This document shows positions 25,996 through 35,070 of a DNA stretch of 64,000 bases, piece after piece. The DNA lies in NCBI GenBank assembly GCA_965198855.1, contig CBDAPZ010000001.1, forward strand, positions 806,001-870,000. Reading direction: 5' to 3'. Position numbers and translations under genes: made by a program. This stretch comes from BOG-908 sp965198855 (lineage in GTDB: Bacteria > Pseudomonadota > Alphaproteobacteria > Acetobacterales > Acetobacteraceae). The number at the start of each line of letters is the position of its first letter. Position 1 is the stretch's first letter. The notes beneath the pieces were generated by a model, which saw nothing but the letters and a program-made list of their open reading frames with translations, was not told where the DNA came from and ran no database searches.

Positions 25996-26721
25996 TTGAC
26001 AGAGCCTGTCGCCCATAAGCGCGTTCTCCTAAAAATCTCCGGAGAGGCCCTGATGGGCAAACGTGAATATGGGCTCGACACCGAAATGGTCGGCCGCATC
26101 GCCAATGATGTCGGCGATGTGGTGCGCATGGGCGTACAAGTCTGCCTGGTAATCGGCGGCGGTAACATTTTCCGGGGCGTCTCGGGCGCTGCCAGCGGCA
26201 TGGACCGCGCACAGGCCGACCACATGGGCATGCTGGCCACGGTGATGAACGCTTTGGCCATGCAGACGGCGCTGGAAAAATGCGACGTGCCGACTCGGGT
26301 GCAGTCCGCCATCCCGATGTCGAGCGTCTGCGAGCCCTATATTCGCCGCAGGGCGCAGCGGCACATGGAGAAGGGCAGGGTAGTGATCTTCGCCGGGGGC
26401 ACCGGCAACCCGTTCTTCACCACCGATACCGCGGCCGCCTTGCGCGCGGCCGAAATGAAATGCGACACGCTGCTGAAGGGCACTCAGGTAGACGGCGTCT
26501 ATTCCGCCGATCCGCGCCGCGACCCGGAAGCCAAGCGTTATGACGAACTCACCTATCTCGAAGTGCTCTCGCGCGACCTCGGCGTGATGGATGCTGCCGC
26601 TATTTCGCTCGCGCGTGAGAACGCCTTGCCGATCATCGTCTTCAACATCCACGCGCCTGGCGCCTTCGCGGCCGTGATGCGCGGCGAAGGGCGTTTCACG
26701 AAAATCACCGAACCGACTTAG
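25996..26721 (+). CDS. pyrH: UMP kinase
   Basis: 241 residues from TTG at 25996 with TGGAGA upstream. The longer open frame begins inside tsf and is rejected. Phosphate-binding KISGEALMG and GGGNIFRG and the nucleotide-site segment FAGGTGNPFFTTDTAAALRA are conserved. Phosphorylates UMP to UDP for RNA, DNA and cell-envelope sugar synthesis. Part of the conserved tsf-pyrH-frr order. Confidence 0.97.
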   Translation: MTEPVAHKRVLLKISGEALMGKREYGLDTEMVGRIANDVGDVVRMGVQVCLVIGGGNIFRGVSGAASGMDRAQADHMGMLATVMNALAMQTALEKCDVPTRVQSAIPMSSVCEPYIRRRAQRHMEKGRVVIFAGGTGNPFFTTDTAAALRAAEMKCDTLLKGTQVDGVYSADPRRDPEAKRYDELTYLEVLSRDLGVMDAAAISLARENALPIIVFNIHAPGAFAAVMRGEGRFTKITEPT

Positions 26722-26744
26722 TGCTGATAGCTGGAGACCGCATT

Positions 26745-27308
26745 TTGGCTGATCTGAACGCGCTGAAGGAAGACCTCACACGTCGCATGGATGGCGCGCT
26801 GGAAACGTTGCGTCGCGATTTCGGCGGCCTGCGCACCGGCCGTGCCAGCCCCGGCCTGCTTGAGCCGGTGAAGGTGGAAGCCTATGGCAGCGAAGTGCCG
26901 ATCACCCAGGTCGGCACCATCGGCGTGCCGGAGCCGCGCATGCTGACCGTGCAGGTATGGGACCGCAGCCTGGTGGGTGCGGTGGAACGCGCGATACGCG
27001 ATTCAGGCCTTGGCCTGAACCCGGGCGCCGACGGGCAGATTGTGCGAGTGCCGATCCCGCAGCTGACGGCCGAGCGGCGCACCGAGCTTGCCAAGGCGGC
27101 AGGCCGTTATGGTGAGGCGTGCCGGATTGCGGTGCGCGGCGTGCGTCGCGATGGCATGGACCAGATCAAGGCGGCAGAGAAGAAGCACTTGATCAGCGAG
27201 GACGATACCGGCCGCTGGTCCGACGAAGTGCAGAAACTCACCGATTCCTATATCAAGCGCATCGACGAGTCGCTCGCCGATAAAGAGCGCGAAATCAAAC
27301 AGGTCTGA
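26745..27308 (+). CDS. frr: Ribosome recycling factor
   Basis: 187 residues from TTG at 26745 (MADLNALKEDLTRRMDGALETL, the standard RRF start), with GGAG 8 nt upstream. A GTG at 26721 would add 8 codons but lacks a Shine-Dalgarno. Contains the RTGRASPGLLEPVKVEAYG region. Splits post-termination ribosomes with EF-G. It follows pyrH by about 23 bp. TTG starts in both pyrH and frr suggest tuned, lower translation. Confidence 0.96.
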   Translation: MADLNALKEDLTRRMDGALETLRRDFGGLRTGRASPGLLEPVKVEAYGSEVPITQVGTIGVPEPRMLTVQVWDRSLVGAVERAIRDSGLGLNPGADGQIVRVPIPQLTAERRTELAKAAGRYGEACRIAVRGVRRDGMDQIKAAEKKHLISEDDTGRWSDEVQKLTDSYIKRIDESLADKEREIKQV

Positions 27309-27335
27309 TAGCCACGTGACGATTGGCCGGGTGAC

Positions 27336-28100
27336 ATGAAGCTGGTCAAAACCGGCGCTTTGGCCGAGGCAGTGGTGCCGGAGGATGCGGCACCGCCGGT
27401 GCCTCGCCATGTCGCGATCATCATGGACGGCAACGGCCGCTGGGCGTCCGCACGCCATCTGCCACGTGTTGCCGGTCATCGCGCAGGTGCGCAGGCGGTG
27501 CGGCGCACGATCGAGGCGGCGATACGAAAAAACATCGGCTGGCTGACCCTGTATGCGTTCAGCAGCGAGAATTGGCAGCGCCCGGATGACGAGGTCACCG
27601 ATCTCACCGGATTGCTGCGACATTATCTGCGCCACGAAGTAGCCGAGCTGCATCGCGAGCAAGTCCGCCTGCGCGCCATCGGGGACCGTGCCCGCTTCGG
27701 CACGGAGATCGCCCGCGAACTGGCCGAGGCTGAGGCGCTGACCGCGGGCAATACGCGGTTGAATTTGACGGTAGCGCTCTCCTATGGCGGCCGTTCGGAA
27801 ATCGTGGCCGCCGCGAAGGCGGTGGCCGAGGCGGTGCGTGCCGGCAGCATCGATCCGGCCGAGCTGACGGAGCGGATGTTTTCGTCCTTCCTGTTCACCG
27901 CCGGCATGCCGGACCCGGATCTGGTCATACGCACCAGCGGCGAACGCCGTGTGTCGAACTTCCTGCTATGGCAGGCGGCCTATGCCGAATACCTGTTTCC
28001 CGAGGTGCTCTGGCCGGATTTCTCCGCCACCCATTTCGACAGCGCCCTTGCGGACTACGCCACGCGTGACCGCCGCTACGGGGCACGTCCAGAGACGTGA
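27336..28100 (+). CDS. uppS: Undecaprenyl-diphosphate synthase (isoprenyl transferase)
   Basis: 254 residues. The catalytic P-loop-like VAIIMDGNGRWASAR (Asp 31), SSENWQRP, YGGRSEIV and RTSGERRVSNFLLWQ are the five conserved regions of cis-prenyltransferases. Makes the C55 lipid carrier for peptidoglycan and polysaccharide assembly. An N-terminal extension of about 22 residues precedes the conserved start. The last part overlaps no neighbour; cdsA follows at 74 bp. Confidence 0.96.
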   Translation: MKLVKTGALAEAVVPEDAAPPVPRHVAIIMDGNGRWASARHLPRVAGHRAGAQAVRRTIEAAIRKNIGWLTLYAFSSENWQRPDDEVTDLTGLLRHYLRHEVAELHREQVRLRAIGDRARFGTEIARELAEAEALTAGNTRLNLTVALSYGGRSEIVAAAKAVAEAVRAGSIDPAELTERMFSSFLFTAGMPDPDLVIRTSGERRVSNFLLWQAAYAEYLFPEVLWPDFSATHFDSALADYATRDRRYGARPET

Positions 28101-28173
28101 GCCTGAACCATGTTTTTGGCCTGTCCAGCGGGGATGGTGGGCTGTGCCCACCAGCTGGGTTCGATACCGGTTC

Positions 28174-28875
28174 ATGACGTCCGGTCCTAATCCCGCGTGG
28201 CGCGACCTGGGTGTCCGCCTTGCGTCCGCGGCCATCCTCACGCCCGTAAGCCTGTTCGTCATTTGGCGTGGCGGTTTGGTCTGGGCAATGTGGCTTACCG
28301 TGATGTTCATCGTCATGGGCGCTGAATGGGTCGGGCTTTGCCGCGGCCGCATTCGCACCCTGGGGAGCGCCAGCGCGCGCGTGGGGCTGCTTCTGGCGGG
28401 GCTTGTCTATATCGTGCCAGCCTTTTTCTGCCTCATTGCGCTGCGTAATGGACCGGCGGGGCTTCGCAACCTGCTTTTTCTGGCGGTTGTGGTGTGGGCA
28501 GGTGATATCGGCGCTTACTTGGTGGGCCGGCTCGTTGGCGGACCACGGCTCGCTCCGCGTATTTCGCCTGGAAAAACCTGGTCGGGTGCTGTCGGCGGCA
28601 CGCTTGCCGCGATGCTGGCCGGGGCTGCGGCCGGCTACGAGGATCCGCTGCGAGCGGCCGCACTTGCGCTGATGCTGAGCGTCGTCGCGCAGGCCGGTGA
28701 CCTGCTGGAGAGTGCGCTGAAACGATATTTCGGAGCCAAGGATTCGGGCTGGATCATCCCCGGTCACGGCGGCCTTCTCGACCGCCTAGACGGCGTGCTC
28801 ACCGCCGCTCCCGTCGCCCTCCTATGGGCCATTTCGGCCACCCCCCACGCCATGCTATGGAGTGTGGCATCATGA
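28174..28875 (+). CDS. cdsA: Phosphatidate cytidylyltransferase
   Basis: 233 residues from the ATG at 28174. Multiple hydrophobic helices and the CDP-diacylglycerol synthase signature SALKRYFGAKDSGWIIPGHG with GLLDRLDG following. Activates phosphatidic acid with CTP at the inner membrane for phospholipid synthesis. The frame extends upstream into uppS and is rejected there. Somewhat short for the family (commonly 260-285 residues), so a few N-terminal helices are lacking or the start is further upstream. Confidence 0.93.
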   Translation: MTSGPNPAWRDLGVRLASAAILTPVSLFVIWRGGLVWAMWLTVMFIVMGAEWVGLCRGRIRTLGSASARVGLLLAGLVYIVPAFFCLIALRNGPAGLRNLLFLAVVVWAGDIGAYLVGRLVGGPRLAPRISPGKTWSGAVGGTLAAMLAGAAAGYEDPLRAAALALMLSVVAQAGDLLESALKRYFGAKDSGWIIPGHGGLLDRLDGVLTAAPVALLWAISATPHAMLWSVAS

Positions 28876-28883
28876 ACCGCCTG

Positions 28884-28936
28884 AGAAACAAAAGTTTTTT
28901 GCTTCTTTTTTCCAAAAAAGAAGCGCTGTGCTTTCC
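28884..28936 (+). repeat. Dispersed palindromic repeat, copy 6 (cdsA/dxr)
   Basis: Perfect arms CTTCTTTTTT (28902-28911) and AAAAAAGAAG (28914-28923), preceded by ACAAAAGTTTTTTG and followed by CGCTGTGCTTTCC. It occupies the gap between cdsA and dxr inside an otherwise continuous plus-strand gene run. Confidence 0.83.
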
Positions 28937-28948
28937 TCGGCTTCGGGC

Positions 28949-30118
28949 ATGAAGACCGTCACCGTTCTCGGTAGCACCGGCAGCATCGGCAAGAGCACGG
29001 CGGATCTGCTTGCAGCCAATCCCGACCGCTATCGTGTGCTCGCACTTGTCGCCAACCGTAATGCCGAGGGCTTGGCCCAGCAGGCGATCGCATTACGTGC
29101 CGAACGTGCTGTATGCAGCGATCCGGCCATGCACCGGACCCTTGCCGCAGCGCTTTCCGGGACCGGCATCCATGTAGCCTGTGGCGAGCAGGCGGTGCTC
29201 GAGGCGGCCGGCATGGGTGCTGATTGGACCATGGCGGCCATTACCGGCATTGCCGGCCTTGCCCCTACACTGGCGGCTGCCAAGCGTGGTGGCGCGATCG
29301 CGCTGGCCAATAAGGAGGCCGTGGTTTCCGCCGGCGACGTGATGTTGCGCGCCGTGCGCGATGCGGGTGCCATGCTGTTGCCGGTGGATTCCGAGCACAA
29401 CGCCATTTTCCAGGCGCTTTCAGGTAGCCCGCGCGAGTCACTGGAAAAGATCGTGCTCACCGCATCCGGCGGTCCGTTCCGTCTTGCCTCGACCGAGGAA
29501 ATGGCGCGTGCGACGCCCGAGACGGCGTTAAAGCATCCGGTCTGGTCGATGGGCGCCAAGATCAGCATCGATTCCGCCACCCTGTTCAACAAGGGCCTCG
29601 AGGTGATCGAGGCGGCGCGGATTTTCGCGCTGGTGCCGGAGCAGATCGAGGTGCTCGTGCATCCGCAATCGGTGGTGCACGGCATGGTGTGTTTCAGGGA
29701 TGGCAGCGTACTGGCGCAGCTCGGCTGTGCGGATATGCGCATCCCGATCGCACATTGCCTGGCCTGGCCGGAGCGGCTGCAGACCGCTTCACCGCGGCTG
29801 GATTTGGCCGCCGTCGGCCGGCTCGAGTTCTCGGCACCTGACGAAATACGTTTTCCCGCGCTGCGGATCGCGCGCGAGTGCTTGCAGGCAGGCGGTGGCG
29901 CACCAACCATTTTGAATGCAGCGAATGAGATCGCAGTCGCCGCGTTCCTCGCCCGCAGGATCGGGTTTCTGGACATTGCCGCCGTGGTCGAGGCGACGCT
30001 CGACCGACTGGGCGCATGCCCGGCCGATACGCTGGAGGCCGTGGTGGCGCTGGATGCGACCGCGCGCCGGGCTGGGGAAATTTTTGTAGCCGACCGGGCA
30101 GCTTCCCGTGCGGCCTGA
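28949..30118 (+). CDS. dxr: 1-deoxy-D-xylulose-5-phosphate reductoisomerase
   Basis: 389 residues from the ATG at 28949 (MKTVTVLGSTGSIGKST). NADPH site GSTGSIG (residues 7-13), metal/substrate motif DSEHNAIFQ and SMGAKISIDSATLFNKGLEVIEA. Second step of the MEP isoprenoid pathway, upstream of UppS. No good Shine-Dalgarno precedes it. GTG at 28928, seven codons earlier, is an alternative within the repeat's right end. Frames further upstream are translated repeat. Confidence 0.95.
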   Translation: MKTVTVLGSTGSIGKSTADLLAANPDRYRVLALVANRNAEGLAQQAIALRAERAVCSDPAMHRTLAAALSGTGIHVACGEQAVLEAAGMGADWTMAAITGIAGLAPTLAAAKRGGAIALANKEAVVSAGDVMLRAVRDAGAMLLPVDSEHNAIFQALSGSPRESLEKIVLTASGGPFRLASTEEMARATPETALKHPVWSMGAKISIDSATLFNKGLEVIEAARIFALVPEQIEVLVHPQSVVHGMVCFRDGSVLAQLGCADMRIPIAHCLAWPERLQTASPRLDLAAVGRLEFSAPDEIRFPALRIARECLQAGGGAPTILNAANEIAVAAFLARRIGFLDIAAVVEATLDRLGACPADTLEAVVALDATARRAGEIFVADRAASRAA

Positions 30119-30130
30119 TTTGGAGTGGTC

Positions 30131-31243
30131 ATGTCAGGCGTGATTCATCTGCTGCATACCCTCGGCAGCTTTGCCCTGGTGCTCGGCGTGTTGGTGTTCA
30201 TCCACGAGCTTGGCCATTATCTGGCCGCACGCTGGCGCGGCATCCATGTCGAGGCGTTCTCCATCGGCTTTGGCCCGGCGATCGCCTCCTGGACCGATCG
30301 GCACGAAACGGTGTGGAAAGTCTGCGTGCTGCCGCTGGGCGGCTTCGTGAAGATGCATGGCATGGCGCTGAACGTGGCTGACGAGAACGCCATGGACACC
30401 ACCGTCACCCGCCCCGGCCAGGCCTTCTTCGAGAAATCTGTCGCCTCGCGCGCCATCGTTGCCGCCGCTGGGCCCGCGGCCAATTTCGTGCTCGCCGCGG
30501 TGCTGTTCACCGCGCTCTATGTCGCGATCGGCCGCCAGGTGCCGCTGCCGGTGATCGGCGAGATCACGCCGGGCAGCTCGGCGGAAGCCGCCGGGCTGAA
30601 GCATGGCGATGTGATACGCGAGGTTGATGGCAAGCGGATGATGGCGTTCGACGATCTGCGGAAGATCGTCGCCGTCAATGCCGGCCACACGCTCAATTTC
30701 GAGGTCCATCGTGGCAATGAGGACATCAAGCTGCCGGTGCTGATCCAGCCGGCGACGCCGGGCGACATGTCGGTCGGCCTCCTCGGTGTGAGCAGCGGCG
30801 AAATCGCGACCATCCGGCTCGGCCTCGGCGGAGCGCTGCTGGCGGGGTTGTCTCAGACCTGGGAGGTGCTGTGGCAGATATTGCTGGGAATCGTGCATAT
30901 CCTGACGACCGGCAAAGGCGTGCACGATCTGGGTGGCCCGATCGCCATCGCCTCGCTCTCCGGCAAGGTCGCCACGTTGGGGCTGACCAGCCTGGTCGGG
31001 TTCATCGCGATGCTGTCGATCAATCTCGGCCTGGTAAACCTGCTGCCGATCCCGATTCTGGATGGCGGCCATCTGATGTTCTATGCGGCCGAAGCGGTGC
31101 GCGGGCGCCCGCTGCCAGCGCGTGCGCTGGACTATGGCTACCGCGTCGGTTTCGCGCTCATAGGATCGCTGTTTATCTTCATCTCCTGGAATGACCTCGT
31201 TCATACGGGAGCCGTCCACTGGGTCACCCACCTCATCGGCTAG
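30131..31243 (+). CDS. rseP: Site-2 metalloprotease RseP
   Basis: 370 residues, ATG at 30131 with GGAG just upstream. Zinc-binding HELGH at residues 25-29 in the first helix, a PDZ domain (GEITPGSSAEAAGLKHGDVIREV) and the second active-site motif NLLPIPILDGGHL. Cleaves anti-sigma factors and signal-peptide remnants within the inner membrane. In most alphaproteobacteria bamA follows directly; here about 6.8 kb intervenes. Confidence 0.95.
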   Translation: MSGVIHLLHTLGSFALVLGVLVFIHELGHYLAARWRGIHVEAFSIGFGPAIASWTDRHETVWKVCVLPLGGFVKMHGMALNVADENAMDTTVTRPGQAFFEKSVASRAIVAAAGPAANFVLAAVLFTALYVAIGRQVPLPVIGEITPGSSAEAAGLKHGDVIREVDGKRMMAFDDLRKIVAVNAGHTLNFEVHRGNEDIKLPVLIQPATPGDMSVGLLGVSSGEIATIRLGLGGALLAGLSQTWEVLWQILLGIVHILTTGKGVHDLGGPIAIASLSGKVATLGLTSLVGFIAMLSINLGLVNLLPIPILDGGHLMFYAAEAVRGRPLPARALDYGYRVGFALIGSLFIFISWNDLVHTGAVHWVTHLIG

Positions 31244-31279
31244 TACAGCACTTGGAGAGGTGAGCGAGAGAAGCTTGCC

Positions 31280-31636
31280 TTACGGCTGTTCGCCGATTTG
31301 CCAGAAGGCGACAATGAGGCCGCCGCACACGATGAAGGCGCCGCCGACGAGGATCGGTAGGCCCGGTATGGAACGGTAGGCGACGTAGCTGACAGCCTGC
31401 CAGACGACGAACAGCGTGGCGATATAGATGCCGACCACTTTCTCGAACGCGATCGGCGCGAGATTGAGCGTCAGGCCGTACGCGAACACCAGGATGGCAC
31501 CGACGGCGAAATACGCGGCCTTTTGCGCCAGCGCGCGCTCTGCCAGGCCGTTGCGGATGAGGGCATCGCCGGTGACTTCCATGGTGGTCGCGGCGACGAG
31601 TAGGGCGAAGATGATAAGCCTGGTTTGCGCTGTCAC
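31280..31636 (-). CDS. Small four-helix membrane protein (SMR/DMT-like)
   Basis: 118 residues from GTG at 31636; an ATG at 31711 would add 25 polar residues. Four hydrophobic helices: LIIFALLVAATTMEVTGDALI, AAYFAVGAILVFAYGLTLNL, VVGIYIATLFVVWQAVSYVAY and ILVGGAFIVCGGLIVAF. An acidic residue sits in the first helix (MEVTGDAL), reminiscent of the essential Glu of small multidrug-resistance transporters, though the family assignment is only by look. It is convergent with rseP. Substrate unknown. Confidence 0.65.
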   Translation of the reverse strand: MTAQTRLIIFALLVAATTMEVTGDALIRNGLAERALAQKAAYFAVGAILVFAYGLTLNLAPIAFEKVVGIYIATLFVVWQAVSYVAYRSIPGLPILVGGAFIVCGGLIVAFWQIGEQP

Positions 31637-32042
31637 TCGATCGGCCCCGGCGCTGGCTTTAGGCCGCACCGCCTTTTGCTGTTCGCATTCACGAGTAGCA
31701 CTTTTGCGCATAGGATCATCAGGCCTCGCCTGAGGCCATTTGCAACTCAAAGTTGAAATTGTTGGTTGCTCCTTTGATCAAGGCATGTGGGGTCAGAGGT
31801 ATGCAGTCAGATTATGTTGTAATTAGAATGTGTTATGATCGCCTTGCTAGCTCCTCGAGGCGCGGAGGCGTAGCGCTGGTACAACAGCAATCCTGCTTCA
31901 CGCATTCGTGATGATGATTGTAGCGCGCAGCATATTGCCTTTAACTCGCGTTAAAGTAGTAATTTCTTAGCTAATATATTTAACTGAGAAGTTAATACGC
32001 GTGTTGGTTTTCAACTGCTCCAAAAGGCTCGACTCTATTCCG
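31637..32042. other. AT-rich intergenic region upstream of the first Tad cassette
   Basis: About 400 bp without a supported gene and distinctly AT-richer than the surroundings, especially 31790-32000. It contains a perfect palindrome TTTAAC-TCGC-GTTAAA (31940-31955). Promoter-like TTAAAG (31951-31956) and TATATT (31975-31980) lie 18 bp apart, so the palindrome overlaps the -35 and could be an operator. Likely the control region for the pilin-like cassette that follows. Confidence 0.4.
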
Positions 32043-32615
32043 ATGAAGCTGGGGCGAACGCGCACCTTGCTTTCAGCGCGGCGCGGCGACACGGCGCTGG
32101 AGTTCGCAATCCTTGCCATACCGTTTTGGCTTTTCATGCTTTTCCTGTTTGAGTTGGGGTGCGACTTCTACGTGCAGCTCGCTCTCGATTATGCGGTGCA
32201 GGAGGGCGCGCGTGAATTACAGACGGGTGCTGTCGCTGCCAACGCGACGGTGACCCAGTTCAAGAACGATTGCTTCTGCCCGGCCGTCGCGGGCTTTCTC
32301 AATTGTAGTCAGATCACGCTCACTGCTTATCCAGTGACCACGGCCGATTATTATACCAATGCCCAAGCCGGGGCGGGATTCATACCGCAGAGTTCAGGTG
32401 CGTTGAACACCGCCTCTTGGAGTTTCTCCCCCGGCGCCACCAACACGCCGATGTTCCTGCAGGCGGTCTACACTTCGGTGTCAGTCATCGGCCAATTGCT
32501 ACCCTCCATGTCGATGGCAAGCGGCAACACGCGCGTACACGTCACAACTTCCAGCGTCGGTTTTCTGAACGAGCAATATCCCTCACAGACAGCTTACTGC
32601 GGAAAGACGACATGA
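32043..32615 (+). CDS. TadE-like pilus protein, cassette A gene 1
   Basis: 190 residues from the ATG at 32043 (MKLGRTRTLLSARRGDTALEFAI). The RGDTALEFAILAIPFWLFMLFLFELG segment is the TadE N-terminal signature (G-x-x-A-x-E-F followed by a helix). The rest is a secreted Thr/Ala/Asn-rich domain with the paired-cysteine segment CFCPAVAGFLNC. TadE-like proteins are minor pseudopilins of Flp/Tad secretion systems. ATGA overlap with the next gene. A close paralogue starts at 35071. No Tad ATPase, prepilin peptidase or flp gene is nearby. Confidence 0.82.
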   Translation: MKLGRTRTLLSARRGDTALEFAILAIPFWLFMLFLFELGCDFYVQLALDYAVQEGARELQTGAVAANATVTQFKNDCFCPAVAGFLNCSQITLTAYPVTTADYYTNAQAGAGFIPQSSGALNTASWSFSPGATNTPMFLQAVYTSVSVIGQLLPSMSMASGNTRVHVTTSSVGFLNEQYPSQTAYCGKTT

Positions 32616-33367
32616 ACGGTGTGGCTTCCTTCGTGGACCGTTGCTCTACCCGTCGCCTTGGCAGGGACGCCGTGGCCAGCATCGAATTCGGTCTTATAGC
32701 GCCGTTGCTTGCGATCTTTCTGATGGCGATCGTCGACCTCGCCCAGGCGGTGATCACACTGCACCGGCTGAACACGGTGGTTCAGCAGACTGGCCTGATG
32801 GCGACACAGCTCTCCGTTCAGCCCGATCAATCGACAACGCTGACGGTGGCACAGCTCAACGAGGCGAGCAGCGTGATCTACGCAGTAATGCCGCGCACCG
32901 CTAACTTTTCGACATATAATCTGCTGACGAATCCCGTGCCGGCCTATGCCGTAGTGGTATCGGATGTCGTGTTCACGCCTGTGGTCTCCTCGGGCAATGT
33001 CGGGTGCACGGCCGGGCTGAATTGTACTGGTTACACGGCGAACGTCGCATGGAGCGTGCCGCTGAAATACGGCCAGCAGATCGTGCGTCCGTGCGGGCTC
33101 GTCAGCCAGATCAGCGCGACGCAGACACCTGCCTATCTCGCCAACCTACCAACGAGTGTTCCGACCGCTGGCATCAGCCAAGCCCTAGTCTCCACGCTGG
33201 TGGTCGACGTGGTGTATAATTTCACCCCAATTTTCGCCCGTTTCATCGGGCCTCTCACCATGCGGCAATCCGCCTATTTCAACCAGCGCTCGATCGTCGC
33301 GACCTACATTACCTACAACACGAACGCTACTGCGTCTGGCGGCGCGATTTGCCCGGGATATTCGTGA
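32612..33367 (+). CDS. TadE-like pilus protein, cassette A gene 2
   Basis: 251 residues from the ATG at 32612, overlapping the previous stop (ATGA). N-terminal RDAVASIEFGLIAPLLAIFLMAIVDL gives the TadE G/A-x-x-x-E-F plus helix pattern. The external part has short cysteine-containing motifs (GCTAGLNC) and ends with TYNTNATASGGAICPGYS. Probably a membrane-anchored minor pilin. The paralogue is at 35655. Confidence 0.82.
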   Translation: MNGVASFVDRCSTRRLGRDAVASIEFGLIAPLLAIFLMAIVDLAQAVITLHRLNTVVQQTGLMATQLSVQPDQSTTLTVAQLNEASSVIYAVMPRTANFSTYNLLTNPVPAYAVVVSDVVFTPVVSSGNVGCTAGLNCTGYTANVAWSVPLKYGQQIVRPCGLVSQISATQTPAYLANLPTSVPTAGISQALVSTLVVDVVYNFTPIFARFIGPLTMRQSAYFNQRSIVATYITYNTNATASGGAICPGYS

Positions 33368-34893
33368 TGAAAATGATACCTCAGCTTGGCGCAAGGCGGT
33401 TTGCTGCCGCCAGATCTGCGGCAGTGGCCATCATCTTTGCCACCATGGTCGTGCCCATCTGCATGCTAACCGCTCTCGTGGTCGATTTTGGTTTCGTGAT
33501 GCAGACGAAATCGCAGCTGGACCTTGCGGCAGATGCCGCGGCGCTGGCGGCTGCGCGCACCGCGGGCGCCGGTTATGCAGCGGGGCAAGCAAAGGCTACC
33601 TATTTGGCTGAGGGCAATGCTGCAGCGACGACGTGGTTTACAGCACAGGCTGGCACGGTGCCGCACGCGACGAGTTTTACACCCACGATCGCCGTAAGCC
33701 AGAATGGCCAAACTTTTACAGCGACGGTCAGCTATACCGCAATCGTTTACGAAACGATGCCCAAAATCTTCAATTGGACGAATCCAAATACCAATGGTGG
33801 CGAGAACGCGAACATTAGTGGCAGCTCAACCGCGGTAATCATTGTGAACGCATTCGGCACCATCGACTTCTTGCTCGACAACACATCATCAATGATGCTT
33901 CCGGCGACGGATGCCGACCTCGCTATCCTGCAGAATGCAGAGCAGAGTTGGCTGACCAGTGCTACCAATCAGCAATATGTTATTAATGGCGGCAGCTCGC
34001 TAGTCGGCTGGAACCCGGCCACTTATGGAGGGATTACGATCTCTTCAGCTAGTTCCAACAACGCGACGTTGAAGGCGATGACACCGAGCGATTACTGTGC
34101 CTTCGCCTGCCACTGGGCTGCTGGTTCCAGCGCTACCAATAAGCTCGACTACTATGGCGTTGCAAGAGCCACGTCGCCCAAAGAGGTCCTGCGCTTTGAC
34201 GAGGTGCAGAGTGCCACGCAGACGGCAATTGGCGAGATGGAGAGCTTGGAAAAGACTCTCGGCCAGCTTGCGGTGGGCGTGTTCTCCTTTGGTGGACCGT
34301 CCATGTCGAGCTCGTCATATCTCACGACCATTTACGCGGAGACTCCGCTCGATACCACGACCGCCTCCAGCCAGAATGTCATTGTGAAAAGTGCAGGCGG
34401 TATGGCAGCCGTTACCGCACTTGGGACCATTGCGCCACCGGTTACGGGCGATACCGCGAACACGAATATTGGTAATGCCATCACATATATGTTGGCGAAA
34501 ACCGGCGTCGGCGGCAACGGTAACACGGCAGCGACTGCACGCCGGTCGCTGCTGCTCGTTACCGACGGTGTAGAGGATGATACCAATCCACAATCCATTC
34601 CCAGCACCGAGGGCCCGATCAATCCCGCGATATGCACAGCTATCAAGAATGCCGGATACACCGTCTATATTCTCTACACACCGTATAACTCTGAGCCGGC
34701 CTATCTGCCCAACAACATGCCGCTGCAGCCCTACATTACAGGTGCTAACAGCCCGAGCATTCTCTCTGCCCTGCAATCCTGTGCTGGCTCGTCGTCGAAC
34801 GTGATCCAGGCGAACTCGTCGGCCGATATCCAGGCTGGTATGATCGAGTTGATCGACGAGGCGGTGGGCAACACGACGCGGTTATCAAACTAG
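33367..34893 (+). CDS. TadG-like protein with von Willebrand A domain, cassette A gene 3
   Basis: 508 residues from the ATG at 33367, whose A is the last base of the previous stop. N-terminal TadG-type helix (SAAVAIIFATMVVPICMLTALVVDFGF) followed by TKSQLDLAADAAALAAARTA, the classic TadG stretch. A VWA domain follows with a MIDAS-like DNTSSM, NTNIG and VTDGVEDD. A conserved CAFACHW cysteine pair and the block PQSIPSTEGPINP are shared with the paralogue at 36365. VWA domains bind metal and protein ligands, so surface adhesion or pilus assembly is likely. Confidence 0.82.
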   Translation: MKMIPQLGARRFAAARSAAVAIIFATMVVPICMLTALVVDFGFVMQTKSQLDLAADAAALAAARTAGAGYAAGQAKATYLAEGNAAATTWFTAQAGTVPHATSFTPTIAVSQNGQTFTATVSYTAIVYETMPKIFNWTNPNTNGGENANISGSSTAVIIVNAFGTIDFLLDNTSSMMLPATDADLAILQNAEQSWLTSATNQQYVINGGSSLVGWNPATYGGITISSASSNNATLKAMTPSDYCAFACHWAAGSSATNKLDYYGVARATSPKEVLRFDEVQSATQTAIGEMESLEKTLGQLAVGVFSFGGPSMSSSSYLTTIYAETPLDTTTASSQNVIVKSAGGMAAVTALGTIAPPVTGDTANTNIGNAITYMLAKTGVGGNGNTAATARRSLLLVTDGVEDDTNPQSIPSTEGPINPAICTAIKNAGYTVYILYTPYNSEPAYLPNNMPLQPYITGANSPSILSALQSCAGSSSNVIQANSSADIQAGMIELIDEAVGNTTRLSN

Positions 34894-34947
34894 GAGAAGA
34901 GCAATCCCCAACTTCCCCTTATTTTCTTGCGTTAGATGCAGGTGCAG

Positions 34948-35000
34948 GACATAAAAGTCTTTTAGTTCTTTTCTTCAGAAAAGAACATCCTTCCTTCCTT
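34948..35000 (+). repeat. Dispersed palindromic repeat, copy 7 (between the two Tad cassettes)
   Basis: Perfect arms GTTCTTTTCT (34965-34974) and AGAAAAGAAC (34977-34986), preceded by GACATAAAAGTCTTTTA and followed by ATCCTTCCTTCC. It is the clearest full-length copy and separates cassettes A and B. Confidence 0.87.
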
Positions 35001-35070
35001 CGTTAAAGTTCCAGCAAAGCTTCTGGCCTAAAACACCCTTCCTGCAACCAGCAGCAAAGGGTGTTCCAGG

